Shown: one piece after another, positions 8,713 through 18,639 of the stretch
How the letters are laid out: every line of letters starts with the position of its first letter
How positions within the stretch are numbered: the first letter of the stretch is position 1
DNA from: Bin80 sp965261255
Lineage (GTDB): Bacteria > Bacteroidota > Rhodothermia > Rhodothermales > Bin80
Direction of reading: 5' to 3'
Length of the DNA stretch: 64,000 nucleotides
Assembly: GCA_965261255.1 (NCBI GenBank)
Contig: CBDHCQ010000004.1
Coordinates: forward strand, 2,108,001 to 2,172,000
Position numbers and translations under genes: made by a program
The notes under the pieces: generated by a model
What the model was told of the DNA's origin: nothing
Database searches by the model: none
The model's input: only the letters and a program-made list of their open reading frames with translations

Positions 8713-11580
8713 ATGCGAACCCTCGTAATCGCTGTTGCACTGTTTGCAACCGCACTTCCAACCCTAGCGCAGCAAAACGCCATTAACATTGTCTCTGGAC
8801 GCGTTATTGATGAGGAAGCTGGCAACGCCCCGCTACCCGGCGTGACCGCCGTGATTGAAACTATTACGGACTCGCTCCTTGTTGCTGGCTCTACTTCCAA
8901 TGCAGAGGGTTACTTCGCTATTGAAGTACGTGAACGCGGAGAGTACAGGCTGCGTCTCACCTTTGTTGGCTTCGTCCCCCACGAGCAATTGGTTACGTTA
9001 GACGGAGCATACAAAAGCCTTGGCACGATCTCTATGAAGCCTGACGTAATGCAGCTGGATGAAATGGTCGTAGAAGAGATGCAGGAGCGTATGATAATCC
9101 GCGGAGATACCACAATTTTCAATGCGGACGCCTATAAAGTAAACCCCGATGCCACAGCAGAGGACCTGGTGGCAAAGCTTCCTGGTATTGTCGTGCAGGA
9201 CGGACAGGTTGAGGCTCAAGGCGAGCAAGTTCAGCGAGTAACTGTTGATGGACGAGAGTTTTTTGGCCAGGATCCCACAGCTGCTCTCCGAAACCTCCCC
9301 GCAGATGTGATCCAGAACGTTGAGGTGTTTGACACGGATAGCGATCAGGCTCAATTCACGGGATTTGATGATGGTAATTCGGAGAGAACGATCAACATCA
9401 CTACGCGACGTGGCATGAGCAACGGCCAGTTCGGTCAAGTTTACGGTGGATACGGCGACGATCAGAGATATATCACCGGAGGCAGCACAAACATATTTGA
9501 TGGCGATCGACGTATTTCCATTATTGGTCTTTCCAATAATCTTAATCAGCAGAACTTTGCTTTCCAGGACTTACTGGGCTTGATGGGTAGTGGGGGCAGT
9601 CGGTTTGGAGGTCGGGGGGGAGGCGGTGGTCTTACGCGCGGAGGTGGTGGAGACAGAGGTGGACGTGGTAGAGGCGGCGGTGGGGGCTTTAATCCTCGAA
9701 ACTTTCTCGTGGGAGCCCAAAGTGGTCTTAATCACACCACCTCTGCAGGGATCAACTACAGCGACGAGATCGGTAGCAATCTGCGTCTCAGTGCAAGCTA
9801 CTTCTTTAATCGGGTTTCGAATGAGAACGATGCAATCCTTGATCGAGAACTGTTTCTGGCCAACGATCAATCTCAGTTCTATAACGAAGACACACAGTCA
9901 AGTGGTAAAAACTTCAACCACCGACTGAATGCACGGATTGACTACACAATCAACGAAAACAATTCGCTGACCATTCGACCGAGCCTCAGTTTCCAGAATA
10001 ACACGTCTACCAGTCTTCAGTCGGGCATCAACTCACTGGCCACCGGAGCACTTCTGAACACGGTATACAATAACTACATAACAGATAACCGAGGATTTAC
10101 ATCAAGTTCCAGCATCCTGTATCGACACCGATTCAGTAAACCAGGCAGAACAATCTCCGCAGATGCTCGGCTCGGTTTCAACAGCCGTGCAGGGGATGCC
10201 GACCAGGTTTCCATTACCGAATTCATGCAGGTCGGTCGACAGAGCCGAACAGCCAGCAGTGATTCAACCTATGATCAGGAGGTCGATAACTCATCTGCTG
10301 GACAGTCATACTCAGTTCGATTTGCCTACACCGAACCCCTGGGCGAAGTTGGACAATTGCAGGTCACTTATAGACCCTCATACAATCGCAATGTATCCGA
10401 TCGCTCAGCGTACGTACTTGACTTGCGGACTGGACTGCACACAATCCTGGATCCCACGTTTTCAAGCCTGTTCGACAACGATGTGGTTCAGCAGCGTGGT
10501 GGACTGTCCGTCCAACGGCGAATAGATGACCGTTACTCCATCCAGTTAGGCCTTGAAGTCCAAAACGAACGGCTTATTGGTGACCAGACATATCCTGTCG
10601 ATTTTCGGTTAGACCGTTCCTTCTTGAGCTTCCTGCCCGAGGCAGAAATCGAATTTGAGTTTGGAGAGGCCCTCGATCTAGACATTGACTATCGTACGCG
10701 CACCAACACTCCGTCTGTCAGTCAACTGCAGGATGTAATTGATAATACCAATCCTCTTTTCCTCTCAAGTGGTAACCCAGATCTTGAACCCAGCTATTCG
10801 CATACAATCAGTATCCGTGGGCGCCGTGGAGATCGGCGGGCGGGGCGAATGATGTTCGCATACGTGAGTTGGACCAAGGAAATAAATTCTATTGGTACTG
10901 CTTCCTTTCTGGCATCTCAGGATACGGTCGTCGCCGGGGGGCGAGTCCTTCTTCCCCAAGGCGCACAATACTCTGCCCCACTGAATCTTGATAATCCCAG
11001 TACCACAATTCGCTCATTTGTCGGATTGGGTACACCCATTCTCCTGCTCCGAAGTAACTTGAATTTCAGAGGTGGGGTCACCTACTCAAAAAGTCCCAGT
11101 GTTATCAATGGTGTCAACAATATGGGGACACAGTACAGTTTCAACGGCGGACTGACGCTCGGAAGCAATATCAGTGAGCGCCTAGATTTTACACTTACGT
11201 ATAATGCTGCCTATACGATTGCCAACAACTCCTATTACTCTCCACTTGACGAGAACTTCTTTCGGCATGACACCGGCGTACGCTTTGTGTGGCTCCCAAT
11301 TGGTGGTCTGGTAATTGAACACAGTCTGACCTACAATAACTACCTTGGCCTGGATGAGACACTCTATCCGACAACCTTTATTGTCAATGCCGGGCTGGGG
11401 TACAAATTCATGCAGGCAGATGCGGCAGAGGTAAAACTACTCTTCGGTGATATTTTCAATCAGGAAACTGGGATCAACCGAAATATCACAGAGGCCTATG
11501 TCGAAGACAGTCAGACTCAGGTGCTCGGACGCTACATCCTGCTTAATCTGAGTTACCGCTTCCGCAATTTCGGTCTGTAG
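8713..11580 (+). CDS. Outer-membrane beta-barrel protein with carboxypeptidase-regulatory domain
   Basis: This 955-residue protein starts with a signal peptide (about 1-19, ending TLAQQ). A CarboxypepD_reg-like domain follows (about 25-105, with GRVIDEEAGNAPLPGV and EYRLRLTFVGF). Next comes a TonB-plug-like region (about 115-235, with DLVAKLPGIVVQDG and RVTVDGREFFG). A large C-terminal barrel ends in RYILLNLSYRF. A Gly/Arg-rich segment at about residues 295-330 divides plug and barrel. It fits the Bacteroidota outer-membrane beta-barrel (OMP_b-brl_3) group related to TonB receptors, and the ligand is unknown. No SusD-like partner follows, and the next gene is convergent. Confidence 0.85.
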   Translation: MRTLVIAVALFATALPTLAQQNAINIVSGRVIDEEAGNAPLPGVTAVIETITDSLLVAGSTSNAEGYFAIEVRERGEYRLRLTFVGFVPHEQLVTLDGAYKSLGTISMKPDVMQLDEMVVEEMQERMIIRGDTTIFNADAYKVNPDATAEDLVAKLPGIVVQDGQVEAQGEQVQRVTVDGREFFGQDPTAALRNLPADVIQNVEVFDTDSDQAQFTGFDDGNSERTINITTRRGMSNGQFGQVYGGYGDDQRYITGGSTNIFDGDRRISIIGLSNNLNQQNFAFQDLLGLMGSGGSRFGGRGGGGGLTRGGGGDRGGRGRGGGGGFNPRNFLVGAQSGLNHTTSAGINYSDEIGSNLRLSASYFFNRVSNENDAILDRELFLANDQSQFYNEDTQSSGKNFNHRLNARIDYTINENNSLTIRPSLSFQNNTSTSLQSGINSLATGALLNTVYNNYITDNRGFTSSSSILYRHRFSKPGRTISADARLGFNSRAGDADQVSITEFMQVGRQSRTASSDSTYDQEVDNSSAGQSYSVRFAYTEPLGEVGQLQVTYRPSYNRNVSDRSAYVLDLRTGLHTILDPTFSSLFDNDVVQQRGGLSVQRRIDDRYSIQLGLEVQNERLIGDQTYPVDFRLDRSFLSFLPEAEIEFEFGEALDLDIDYRTRTNTPSVSQLQDVIDNTNPLFLSSGNPDLEPSYSHTISIRGRRGDRRAGRMMFAYVSWTKEINSIGTASFLASQDTVVAGGRVLLPQGAQYSAPLNLDNPSTTIRSFVGLGTPILLLRSNLNFRGGVTYSKSPSVINGVNNMGTQYSFNGGLTLGSNISERLDFTLTYNAAYTIANNSYYSPLDENFFRHDTGVRFVWLPIGGLVIEHSLTYNNYLGLDETLYPTTFIVNAGLGYKFMQADAAEVKLLFGDIFNQETGINRNITEAYVEDSQTQVLGRYILLNLSYRFRNFGL

Positions 11581-11770
11581 TTGACAGACCGCCTTTGCGA
11601 ATACGAAATGCCGACTTTGAATGAACTGATCCAGTCCGATTGTAACTTCCGCTGGATTAACCCGGGACGTAGAAGCGTAGCCCCCTAAATTACATCTCCC
11701 TGATATCAGGCTTTCGCGAACCTCCGAACTGATAGAATGATCTTGCAAACGTGAGGGGCAGCTATCACGG

Positions 11771-12934
11771 TTACTCTTGCGGAGGAGGAGACGATCTCAA
11801 TTGATTCTCCTCTACCGGTGACTTAAACTCATAGTCGACAGCTTCCGGCTCAGCAACCCAGTCAGCAACAAACACATTTGTGTCCCGAGTGGGTGTTCGG
11901 GTTACATTGCGGTTGGAGGAGAACAATAGTCTCTTTCCGTCAAAAGAGAACATTGGAAACGCGTCAAACGTGCTAGAATGTGTCACTTTTGTGGTCGCAC
12001 CAGTAGCAATCTCCACCATGTAAATAGCAAACACAGGGCGTCCTCCACCTACGCTCTCGTAGTTTGAGGAATAGATCACATGTTCTCCATCGGGATGAAA
12101 AAACGGAGACCAGTTTGCACCCGGTGCACTCGTAACCTGCTGCACATTTCCCCCGTCAATGTCAGCAACATAAATATCCAGTTCCCCGGGCTCTATCAAG
12201 CCCCGATCTAACAGTTCCCCATAGTTAAGTGCATCTTCGCCTACTGGGCGGCTTGCACGCCATACGATTCTCTTGGAGTCCCTGGAAAAGAATGCCCCGC
12301 CATCATACCCAATGGTACTGGTCAATTGTATGATTTCCCCGGTAGCGATTTCGTAACGCCACAAATCCAAATCCCCTGAGCGTGTGGATGTGAATACAAT
12401 GAAGCGGCCATCCGGTGATACCGTAGCCTCCGCGTCGTAGCCTGGGCCACCGATCAGGAGTTCCGGGTTACTATAATCAGATTCGGCTACATAAATATCA
12501 AACGAATCGTAGATCGCCCATACATAACGTTCCCCTGCTTCAGGTGGTGCGGGACATTCCAGCGATGTGGCATGTGTAGATGCATAAAGGACCCTCCCAT
12601 CAGGCAGAAAATAACCGCAAGTCGTGCGCCCCTTTCCAGTCGATACAAGCGTATATTCACCTGGCACATCCGGGTCCATCACATACTGCTGATCGCACCC
12701 CTGGCTGTTGATTTGCGCCCAGTCGCTCTGAAAGATGACCCGTTGATCATCAAATGACCAGTAAGCCTCAGCATTATTCCCTCCAAAAGTTAACTGGCGA
12801 ATATTGCGCAGATGAAATTCACCCGCAAAACGGAGGGAGTCAGTGGTGGGATCGTAGTCTGCTCCTTCTTGATTCAAACCATCCGCCGTACCCGTAACAG
12901 CTTGGAGTAACAGTATTATCTGTAGCACGGTCAA
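11771..12934 (-). CDS. TolB/PD40-type beta-propeller protein, probably exported
   Basis: The protein has up to 387 residues with repeated WD40-like PD40 units. Examples are AYWSFDDQRVIFQSD, ATVSPDGRFIVFTS, AFFSRDSKRIVWRAS, PFFHPDGEHVIYSS and PMFSFDGKRLLFSS. The N-terminus (VLQIILLLQAVTG) looks like a short signal sequence. No ATG is available: an in-frame TAA lies just upstream, so the start is TTG (12934) or GTG (12928). It resembles TolB-like propellers of Rhodothermota of unknown role. It is convergent with the outer-membrane barrel gene. Confidence 0.8.
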   Translation of the reverse strand: MTVLQIILLLQAVTGTADGLNQEGADYDPTTDSLRFAGEFHLRNIRQLTFGGNNAEAYWSFDDQRVIFQSDWAQINSQGCDQQYVMDPDVPGEYTLVSTGKGRTTCGYFLPDGRVLYASTHATSLECPAPPEAGERYVWAIYDSFDIYVAESDYSNPELLIGGPGYDAEATVSPDGRFIVFTSTRSGDLDLWRYEIATGEIIQLTSTIGYDGGAFFSRDSKRIVWRASRPVGEDALNYGELLDRGLIEPGELDIYVADIDGGNVQQVTSAPGANWSPFFHPDGEHVIYSSNYESVGGGRPVFAIYMVEIATGATTKVTHSSTFDAFPMFSFDGKRLLFSSNRNVTRTPTRDTNVFVADWVAEPEAVDYEFKSPVEENQLRSSPPPQE

Positions 12935-13139
12935 AAACTGTCTTGAATTTTAGTAGCCAACACGTAATACGAAAATTTTAATTCAAGCCTGGCATGCATA
13001 ATCGGTTGGGGACGGGCTTAAACCAATGCTTATGCACTTGTTCCAACAGAATTGCCCGCAGTATACCCCTTCAGCGCAGCCTATTCCATCGTGACCTGGC
13101 CTACCCAGTTGGGCTTGGACGTAGCTCTGAAAATATCGT

Positions 13140-14264
13140 CTACGTGATTGCACCTCCACAACTGCTGCCTGCGCCGGCAGTACATCCGTAGCAATGGCGA
13201 GCCGTCCGTATTGAGTGCGACTGCCATATACTAAGATCGAAATCGGCTACATGTGGGTGTGGGATATCCATGCGCATCTCGAGTTGTTGGTTAAAATCAC
13301 AGTCATACAGATGCCCGTCCCAGCCTATTGACAGCACGTTACGACACATAAGCCCAGCAATCGTGGCTGGATTGAATGCCTGTAATAATTTGCTGAGATA
13401 GGTGTCCACTTGATTGGTATCCATTAACCATTCCAGATACCGTGACATTGGTAAGTTGTTGAGTGTCAGCAGCCTGTCAAAACTAACATCATGGTTATGT
13501 GCAAGAGAAGTTTTCCACTCCCTCTCCAAGGAGGCCTGATTACCCACCAAATACGCCCCAACCGGGTTCGTCACAAGCGTGAGTTGTCGGTCTGGATCCC
13601 CGTAGCCGTATCCAACCGCATTCAATCGTCGCAGGGCTTTAATTGATTTTGCATAGGTACCATCCCCGCGCTGAGCATCAGTGCCGATCTTGCGGTGGTG
13701 CGGCAGAGAGCAGATAATCTCCACACCACGCTTTGCAAACCATTCCGGTAAATGCTCACAACGCCGCGTAAGCAGCACCGTAAGATTACATCGATCAAGA
13801 ACACGAAGTCCTCTGCTGACACATGCCTCGACTAGGTACTCGAAATTCGGATTGAGTTCTGGAGCTCCGCCCGTGAGATCTACAACCTGGGCTCCTGAAC
13901 GATCAATCGCTTGTAAACAAGCATCAACAGTCGCCCGATCCATGTTCTCCTCAGTTCGATCCGGGCCTGAATCTACATGACAGTGCATGCAGGTCATATT
14001 GCAGAGCTTGCCAAGGTTGATCTGCACAATTTCCAGACGATCCGGTTTCAAACGGGGCCATCCTGAGGCGGCAAGGTCAAGCCCAAAACGACCACTGTTG
14101 GTCGGTCCTCCAGCAATATCTGCCGAATCAAGAACCCTTAGCTGCTCTTCGGGATGCACTAACGGAACAGCCCTGGACTTCAGCGAGGATGTTGCACGCG
14201 GACTCTGGGCAGCTAGTTGCGAAGATTCAATCGTGTCCAATGATATCATTCTCTTATGCTCCAC
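13140..14264 (-). CDS. arsS: Arsenosugar biosynthesis radical SAM protein ArsS
   Basis: ArsS is the radical SAM enzyme that attaches a 5'-deoxyadenosyl group to methylated arsenic, giving arsenosugar precursors. The 374-residue protein carries the iron-sulfur motif C88-x3-C92-x2-C95 (LGKLCNMTCMHCH), then DLTGGAPELNP, typical of the radical SAM core. The family-specific C-terminus CYGCTAGAGSSCGG contributes further cysteines. It lies 10 bases after the peroxidase-like gene on the same strand, and arsM is about 1.5 kb upstream. A start at Met6 is possible. Confidence 0.93.
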   Translation of the reverse strand: MEHKRMISLDTIESSQLAAQSPRATSSLKSRAVPLVHPEEQLRVLDSADIAGGPTNSGRFGLDLAASGWPRLKPDRLEIVQINLGKLCNMTCMHCHVDSGPDRTEENMDRATVDACLQAIDRSGAQVVDLTGGAPELNPNFEYLVEACVSRGLRVLDRCNLTVLLTRRCEHLPEWFAKRGVEIICSLPHHRKIGTDAQRGDGTYAKSIKALRRLNAVGYGYGDPDRQLTLVTNPVGAYLVGNQASLEREWKTSLAHNHDVSFDRLLTLNNLPMSRYLEWLMDTNQVDTYLSKLLQAFNPATIAGLMCRNVLSIGWDGHLYDCDFNQQLEMRMDIPHPHVADFDLSIWQSHSIRTARHCYGCTAGAGSSCGGAIT

Positions 14265-14274
14265 TCAATCTAAA

Positions 14275-14607
14275 TTACATCGTTACACGTTTTACCTGAT
14301 CGAGCATCTGTACACCGTGTACCAGGGATGCTCCCCCTCTGATCGCCGTGGCTACATGGACGGCCTCGGTCATCTGCTCTAAATCTGACCCGGATTCCAG
14401 ACATGCAGTGGTGTACGCATCTATACAGTATGGGCATTGAACCGTACTGGCAACTGCCAGGGCAATGAGCGCCTTTTCCCGAGTTGTTAATGCCCCCTCT
14501 GTGAATACACTGTCATAGTACTTAAAAAAAGCATCTGCCAATTCATTGCTGCCTTCAGCGATTTCTTTGAACCGCGGCAGATGCGAGCGATGATAATAGT
14601 GATCCAT
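14275..14607 (-). CDS. Arsenosugar biosynthesis-associated peroxidase-like protein (CMD/AhpD family)
   Basis: This 110-residue protein belongs to the carboxymuconolactone decarboxylase/AhpD family, with the redox pair C58-P-Y-C61 followed by IDAYT. Proteins of this type are regularly encoded next to arsS and are named for that association; the exact reaction is not established. The N-terminus MDHYYHRSHLPRF is characteristic. It directly precedes arsS with a 10-base gap, so the two are almost certainly one transcript. Confidence 0.9.
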   Translation of the reverse strand: MDHYYHRSHLPRFKEIAEGSNELADAFFKYYDSVFTEGALTTREKALIALAVASTVQCPYCIDAYTTACLESGSDLEQMTEAVHVATAIRGGASLVHGVQMLDQVKRVTM

Positions 14608-15465
14608 GATTAAGGAATGATCTACCTGGTTTTAGCGTGAATAAATCGCGTCCAAAGATGTCCTCGATTATTTCGCACAATCGCTAGAGAATACTGACTC
14701 CACAGTTCAATTTTTGAATGACCTTGCGGAGTCCCTCCTGCTTTTGTTACGAATCGCTTTGTTATTCAAGGGTACAAATCAATTGTGTTTCCGTTCTGTT
14801 GACTTCCATTTCCTGACCGCGTACCTGATAAATCCCATCATTGAGATACTTGACCAATGACACGCTCATAAACTGGACCAGCATCTGAATAATACTCCTT
14901 TGCAGGGGTAATGCACGTCTTCCACGAATCCGTCTTGATCGCCTTTGATCTTCAGCTTTTAACCTCCAATAGGCCGTTCATCAAAGCTTTCTCACGAACT
15001 TACCCCAACCTTCGTTGATATCAAAAACTCCACTTGAGCCTTTTGATGTTGTAACTGAGGTCCTGCCGTCTTGGTACGTCTTCCTCGCCGCCTGAATGGT
15101 ACGTCCCGCCAGCGCATATGTTTAACGTGTAACTTTTGGCTATCAAGCTGTATACTATCTCAGATTCCGAGTTAAACCGTACAGTGTGGCATCGTCAAGA
15201 TTTTCATTCCAAATTCGACATTTTGGAGTGGCATAGGACAGAAACCTAGGGGTCTTGGTATATTTGTTCGTAATTTGGGCACCAAGAGTAACTGCACTAC
15301 CAAACCTACAGGGTGATTTTCTTGCTGGTTCTGTTCTGTTATAGTTGCTGCAATAACAACCTCGCCAGCATCTTTTGCTACGATTCTACCCGGGGATTTA
15401 GCTAGCCCCCAACTAGAAACTTTGGGTCTACGGAATGAAAAAAGCGCACCGGGAATGTGGTGGGA
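14608..15465. other. Long gene-free stretch inside the arsenosugar cluster
   Basis: About 860 bases separate the small membrane protein gene from the arsS pair. No long frame or familiar RNA gene is visible on either strand. A short minus-strand stretch around 14810-14910 translates to something protein-like with no continuous frame, suggesting a decayed gene. It must contain the promoter for the peroxidase-like/arsS pair unless they are read from far upstream. Confidence 0.45.
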
Positions 15466-15753
15466 CTATCCTGCGATAAAGGTGCCGTAGGCAATGATGA
15501 TTCCGATTATTCCAAAAATCCCGCCAATGATTCCGATCAGCCACCGCATGGATGTGTATTTGCTATCCAGAGCATCCATCCTAGAAAGCATGATGTTCTT
15601 GAATGATGCGATTTCGGCGATTACGTTTGATCCTGCCATGGTATGAATAATTTCTGAAAGTTCATGGACTTCGTCTGGCGGCAATTTCTCTCCCTCCGTC
15701 AATCTGCGGAGTGAAGAAAACAGACGTGTGGTCTCTGGTCTCGTGTCAGACAT
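15466..15753 (-). CDS. Small coiled-coil protein with C-terminal membrane anchor
   Basis: The protein has 95 residues. The N-terminal two thirds are hydrophilic and helical (HELSEIIHTMAGSNVIAEI, then KNIMLSRMDALDSKY). The last ~25 residues form a Gly/Ile-rich membrane helix with IIGGIFGIIGIIIAYG. The layout recalls the small tail-anchored Bdr/DUF1640-like group, but I do not recognise a specific family. It lies between arsM and the arsS pair, with gaps on both sides, and no link to arsenic is shown. Confidence 0.55.
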   Translation of the reverse strand: MSDTRPETTRLFSSLRRLTEGEKLPPDEVHELSEIIHTMAGSNVIAEIASFKNIMLSRMDALDSKYTSMRWLIGIIGGIFGIIGIIIAYGTFIAG

Positions 15754-16006
15754 ACTACTTAATGAGTTCAGTTTGTCCAGAACGAGTCATGGGATCCTTT
15801 GTTGCTTACCGTTGGCGAGCATTTGGGCGTGATATCAGCAGTGTCACTGACGGTGCCCGCAATACCCAAGGAGTAGTAGGAATGATAGCGGTGGTGCCCC
15901 CGAAACGATAAGAACGCTCAATGCTGGAGCCACCCCCTGAACCACTGAGCGTGTTTGGTCGCGGTGCCTAAACCCGTGTAGGTGTCTATGCTGCTGCTGG
16001 AATGCC

Positions 16007-16750
16007 TTATGTGCCGGAATCATACGGTCGCCGACCGCGAATGGTAATACTGGCAAGTCCATCCTGCTCACTAATAACTTCGAGAGACCGAAACTGGACC
16101 ACTTCCAGTTCTCCAAGGCCCGCGGCAGCAATCAACTGCATGTAGGATTCCTTTTCCGCTGCTCCAGCAACACAACCGGCCGCTTCTTCCGCCCTGCGCA
16201 AGAGTTCAGGGTCTGGACTGCCCACCGTTACAACATCTGATATTACAAAACGACCACCTGGACGAAGTACCCGGAAAATTTCAGCATAAGCTCGCGCCTT
16301 GTTAGGTACTAGGTTGATCGTGCAATTACTGATTACCACATCAATCGAGGAATCTTCAATCGGCAATTGTTCAATGTCTCCCTGGAGAAAAATCACATTA
16401 TCGGCCCCAATAGCTGCAGCATTTTTCTCTGCTCGTGCGACCATGGATGGAGTGAAGTCTACACCGATAATTTTCCCCTTTGCCCCCACTAGTGGCGCGG
16501 CTATCATGGCATCCAAGCCTGCACCGCTCCCTAGATCAAGTGCGGTTTCGCCAAACTGCAACTCCGCATGATCCACTGGTGTGCCACAGCCCAAGCCTAA
16601 ATCGGCATCTGCCTGGTAGCCGGCTTTATCCCGATAATCGGCCTGATCCACCATGCAGTAGCACGGATCCCTCTGCCCCCGTGCAATTGCATCGTACTTT
16701 TCTTGTACGGTCCCCTTCACCGCACAGCATGATTCAATAAGCTGGGACAT
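16007..16750 (-). CDS. arsM: Arsenite S-adenosylmethionine methyltransferase ArsM
   Basis: ArsM methylates As(III) with S-adenosylmethionine. The preferred start ATG (16748-16750, MSQLIESCC) gives 247 residues; the frame extends 20 codons further upstream. The class I methyltransferase motif LDLGSGAGLD lies at 71-80, GVDFTPSMV at 96-104, and VVISNCTINLVPNK at 138-151. The three cysteines expected for arsenic binding are visible as C55 (GLGCG), C143 (SNCTIN) and C193 (AGCVAG). Together with arsS and the peroxidase-like gene it makes an arsenosugar pathway, although 1.4 kb of other DNA lies between. Confidence 0.93.
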   Translation of the reverse strand: MSQLIESCCAVKGTVQEKYDAIARGQRDPCYCMVDQADYRDKAGYQADADLGLGCGTPVDHAELQFGETALDLGSGAGLDAMIAAPLVGAKGKIIGVDFTPSMVARAEKNAAAIGADNVIFLQGDIEQLPIEDSSIDVVISNCTINLVPNKARAYAEIFRVLRPGGRFVISDVVTVGSPDPELLRRAEEAAGCVAGAAEKESYMQLIAAAGLGELEVVQFRSLEVISEQDGLASITIRGRRPYDSGT

Positions 16751-16839
16751 CACAGATTGTCGAACTTGAACGGCATGTACTACCACAATAAACTGAACGT
16801 GTTCGTCCAAAGATTGACTCCCTAGAGTCTACACGAGAA

Positions 16840-18639
16840 TCATCCCTCTGTAACCAATGAGCCAACTGGCAACTGCTCCTGCTCACGATACTGCAACTCA
16901 TAAAGCGTTTGATAGAGTCCACCGGCAGCAACGAGTTCATCGTGTGTGCCCTGCTCACGCAAAAGACCCTTATGCAGAACGAGAATAGAATCCGCGTAAC
17001 GAATGGTAGATAGCCGATGTGCAACCACTAGAGAGGTCCGGCCCTGTAGAGTTCTCTCTAGTGCGCGCTGGATCATCTGTTCCGTTTCTGTGTCAATACT
17101 TGATGTTGCTTCGTCGAGCACCAGAATATTCGGATCGTGTGCCAGAACCCGAGCAAACGACAGCAACTGCCTCTGACCTTGTGAGAGCGACGATCCACGC
17201 TCACGTACATCATTATCGTACCCGTTCGGTAGTTGTTCAATAAATTTATCGGCGCCGACAGCTTCTGCGGCCTGTTTGACATTGTCAAATGTAATACCGG
17301 GGCTATCCAGCGCAATGTTGCGAGCTACCGATCCAGAAAAGAGAAATACATCCTGCTGTACTAGCCCTATACGCCAGCGGAGATACCTGAGCCGGAACGT
17401 ACGAATGTCCTGACCATCCAGCAGAATGCGACCTTTCTGAATATCGTAAAATCGCATCAGTAGGCTGATGATCGTTGTTTTTCCACTGCCGGTCGCTCCT
17501 ACGATTGCCACATCCTGCCCACGCCTGATCTTGAAAGAAACTCCCCGAAGCACCCAGTCTGGTGTGCCATCATCATGGTTCTTGTAAGCAAACCAGACAT
17601 TGTCGAAAACTATCTCTCCCTCCAGGCGATCCTGTGGAATCTGCTTCTCCACCTGTGGTAATGACTGATCATTATCCAGGATATCAAAGATGCGCTCGGC
17701 CCCTGCCATAGCTCCCTGAAGCGTATTGAACTGCTCGGACAGATTACGAATAGGTTCAAAGAACTGTCGGCAATACTGCACGAATGCAATGAGAATCCCA
17801 ACAGTGATTGCACCGCTAAGTGCGCTTACCCCACCGGTCCAAAGCACAAATCCAATCGCTGTTGAGGCAATGATGTCTACTGCAGGCCAGAAGAGTGAAT
17901 GAAAGAATACCGTCTTGAGCTGTGCAATTTGATGCTGATCATTTATTTTCTCAAAACGATTCATCTCCACCTTCTCCCGCCCAAAAAGCTGCACAATCTG
18001 CATCCCCGTAACATGCTCCTGCATGAAAGAATTCAGACGTGCTACCTGCTTCCGAGTTTCCCTGTATTGCCCACGTACATTGCGCTTGAACCATAAGGTT
18101 ACAAGTAACATAAAGGGCATAACACATAGCGTTACAAGCGCCAGTACCCAGTTCAAACTGAACATAAAGGCTGCTATAAATAACAGTTTGAACATATCGC
18201 CCATGATTACTACAACTCCCGCGGACAAGACATCTGCAAGTGCTTCGACATCTGAGGTCGTGCGCGTAATCAAGCGCCCGATTGGCGTCCGGTCAAAGAA
18301 TGACAGAGATTGCTGCTGCACATGCCGAAATACGCGTACACGCACATCGTAAATAGCCTGCTGCCCTATCCACTGTGTGAAGTAAGCATTTACATAGCTC
18401 AGTGCCCCCTCCAGCGCAAGGACCCCTATCAATACGGTCATCAATATGACTAAGCCATCCAATTCTCCGGGTACGATGTGATTGTCTATGGCCAGTTGGA
18501 TTAACCATGGACGAAGTGGCCCCAGGAACGACACAAGCAGCACTAGGCAAAATGCTAGGATTACCCAATGCTTATAGGGCATCAGGTATCCGATGATACG
18601 CCCGAGTAGCCGTCGATCCAAGCCCTTTTCCGTATTCAT
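16840..18639 (-). CDS. ABC exporter half-transporter, catalytically competent subunit
   Basis: The 599-residue protein has six membrane helices (about 15-320) and an ATPase domain. The Walker A is GATGSGKTT (about 381-389), and the Walker B with catalytic Glu is LVLDEATSSID. Its signature motif is altered to LSQGQRQL instead of LSGGQ. This is the pattern of the consensus-Walker subunit of heterodimeric exporters such as TM288. The likely partner is encoded at 19591-21393. Its ATG overlaps the stop of rnz by 4 bases (ATGA), so translation is probably coupled. The substrate is unknown. Confidence 0.9.
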   Translation of the reverse strand: MNTEKGLDRRLLGRIIGYLMPYKHWVILAFCLVLLVSFLGPLRPWLIQLAIDNHIVPGELDGLVILMTVLIGVLALEGALSYVNAYFTQWIGQQAIYDVRVRVFRHVQQQSLSFFDRTPIGRLITRTTSDVEALADVLSAGVVVIMGDMFKLLFIAAFMFSLNWVLALVTLCVMPFMLLVTLWFKRNVRGQYRETRKQVARLNSFMQEHVTGMQIVQLFGREKVEMNRFEKINDQHQIAQLKTVFFHSLFWPAVDIIASTAIGFVLWTGGVSALSGAITVGILIAFVQYCRQFFEPIRNLSEQFNTLQGAMAGAERIFDILDNDQSLPQVEKQIPQDRLEGEIVFDNVWFAYKNHDDGTPDWVLRGVSFKIRRGQDVAIVGATGSGKTTIISLLMRFYDIQKGRILLDGQDIRTFRLRYLRWRIGLVQQDVFLFSGSVARNIALDSPGITFDNVKQAAEAVGADKFIEQLPNGYDNDVRERGSSLSQGQRQLLSFARVLAHDPNILVLDEATSSIDTETEQMIQRALERTLQGRTSLVVAHRLSTIRYADSILVLHKGLLREQGTHDELVAAGGLYQTLYELQYREQEQLPVGSLVTEG

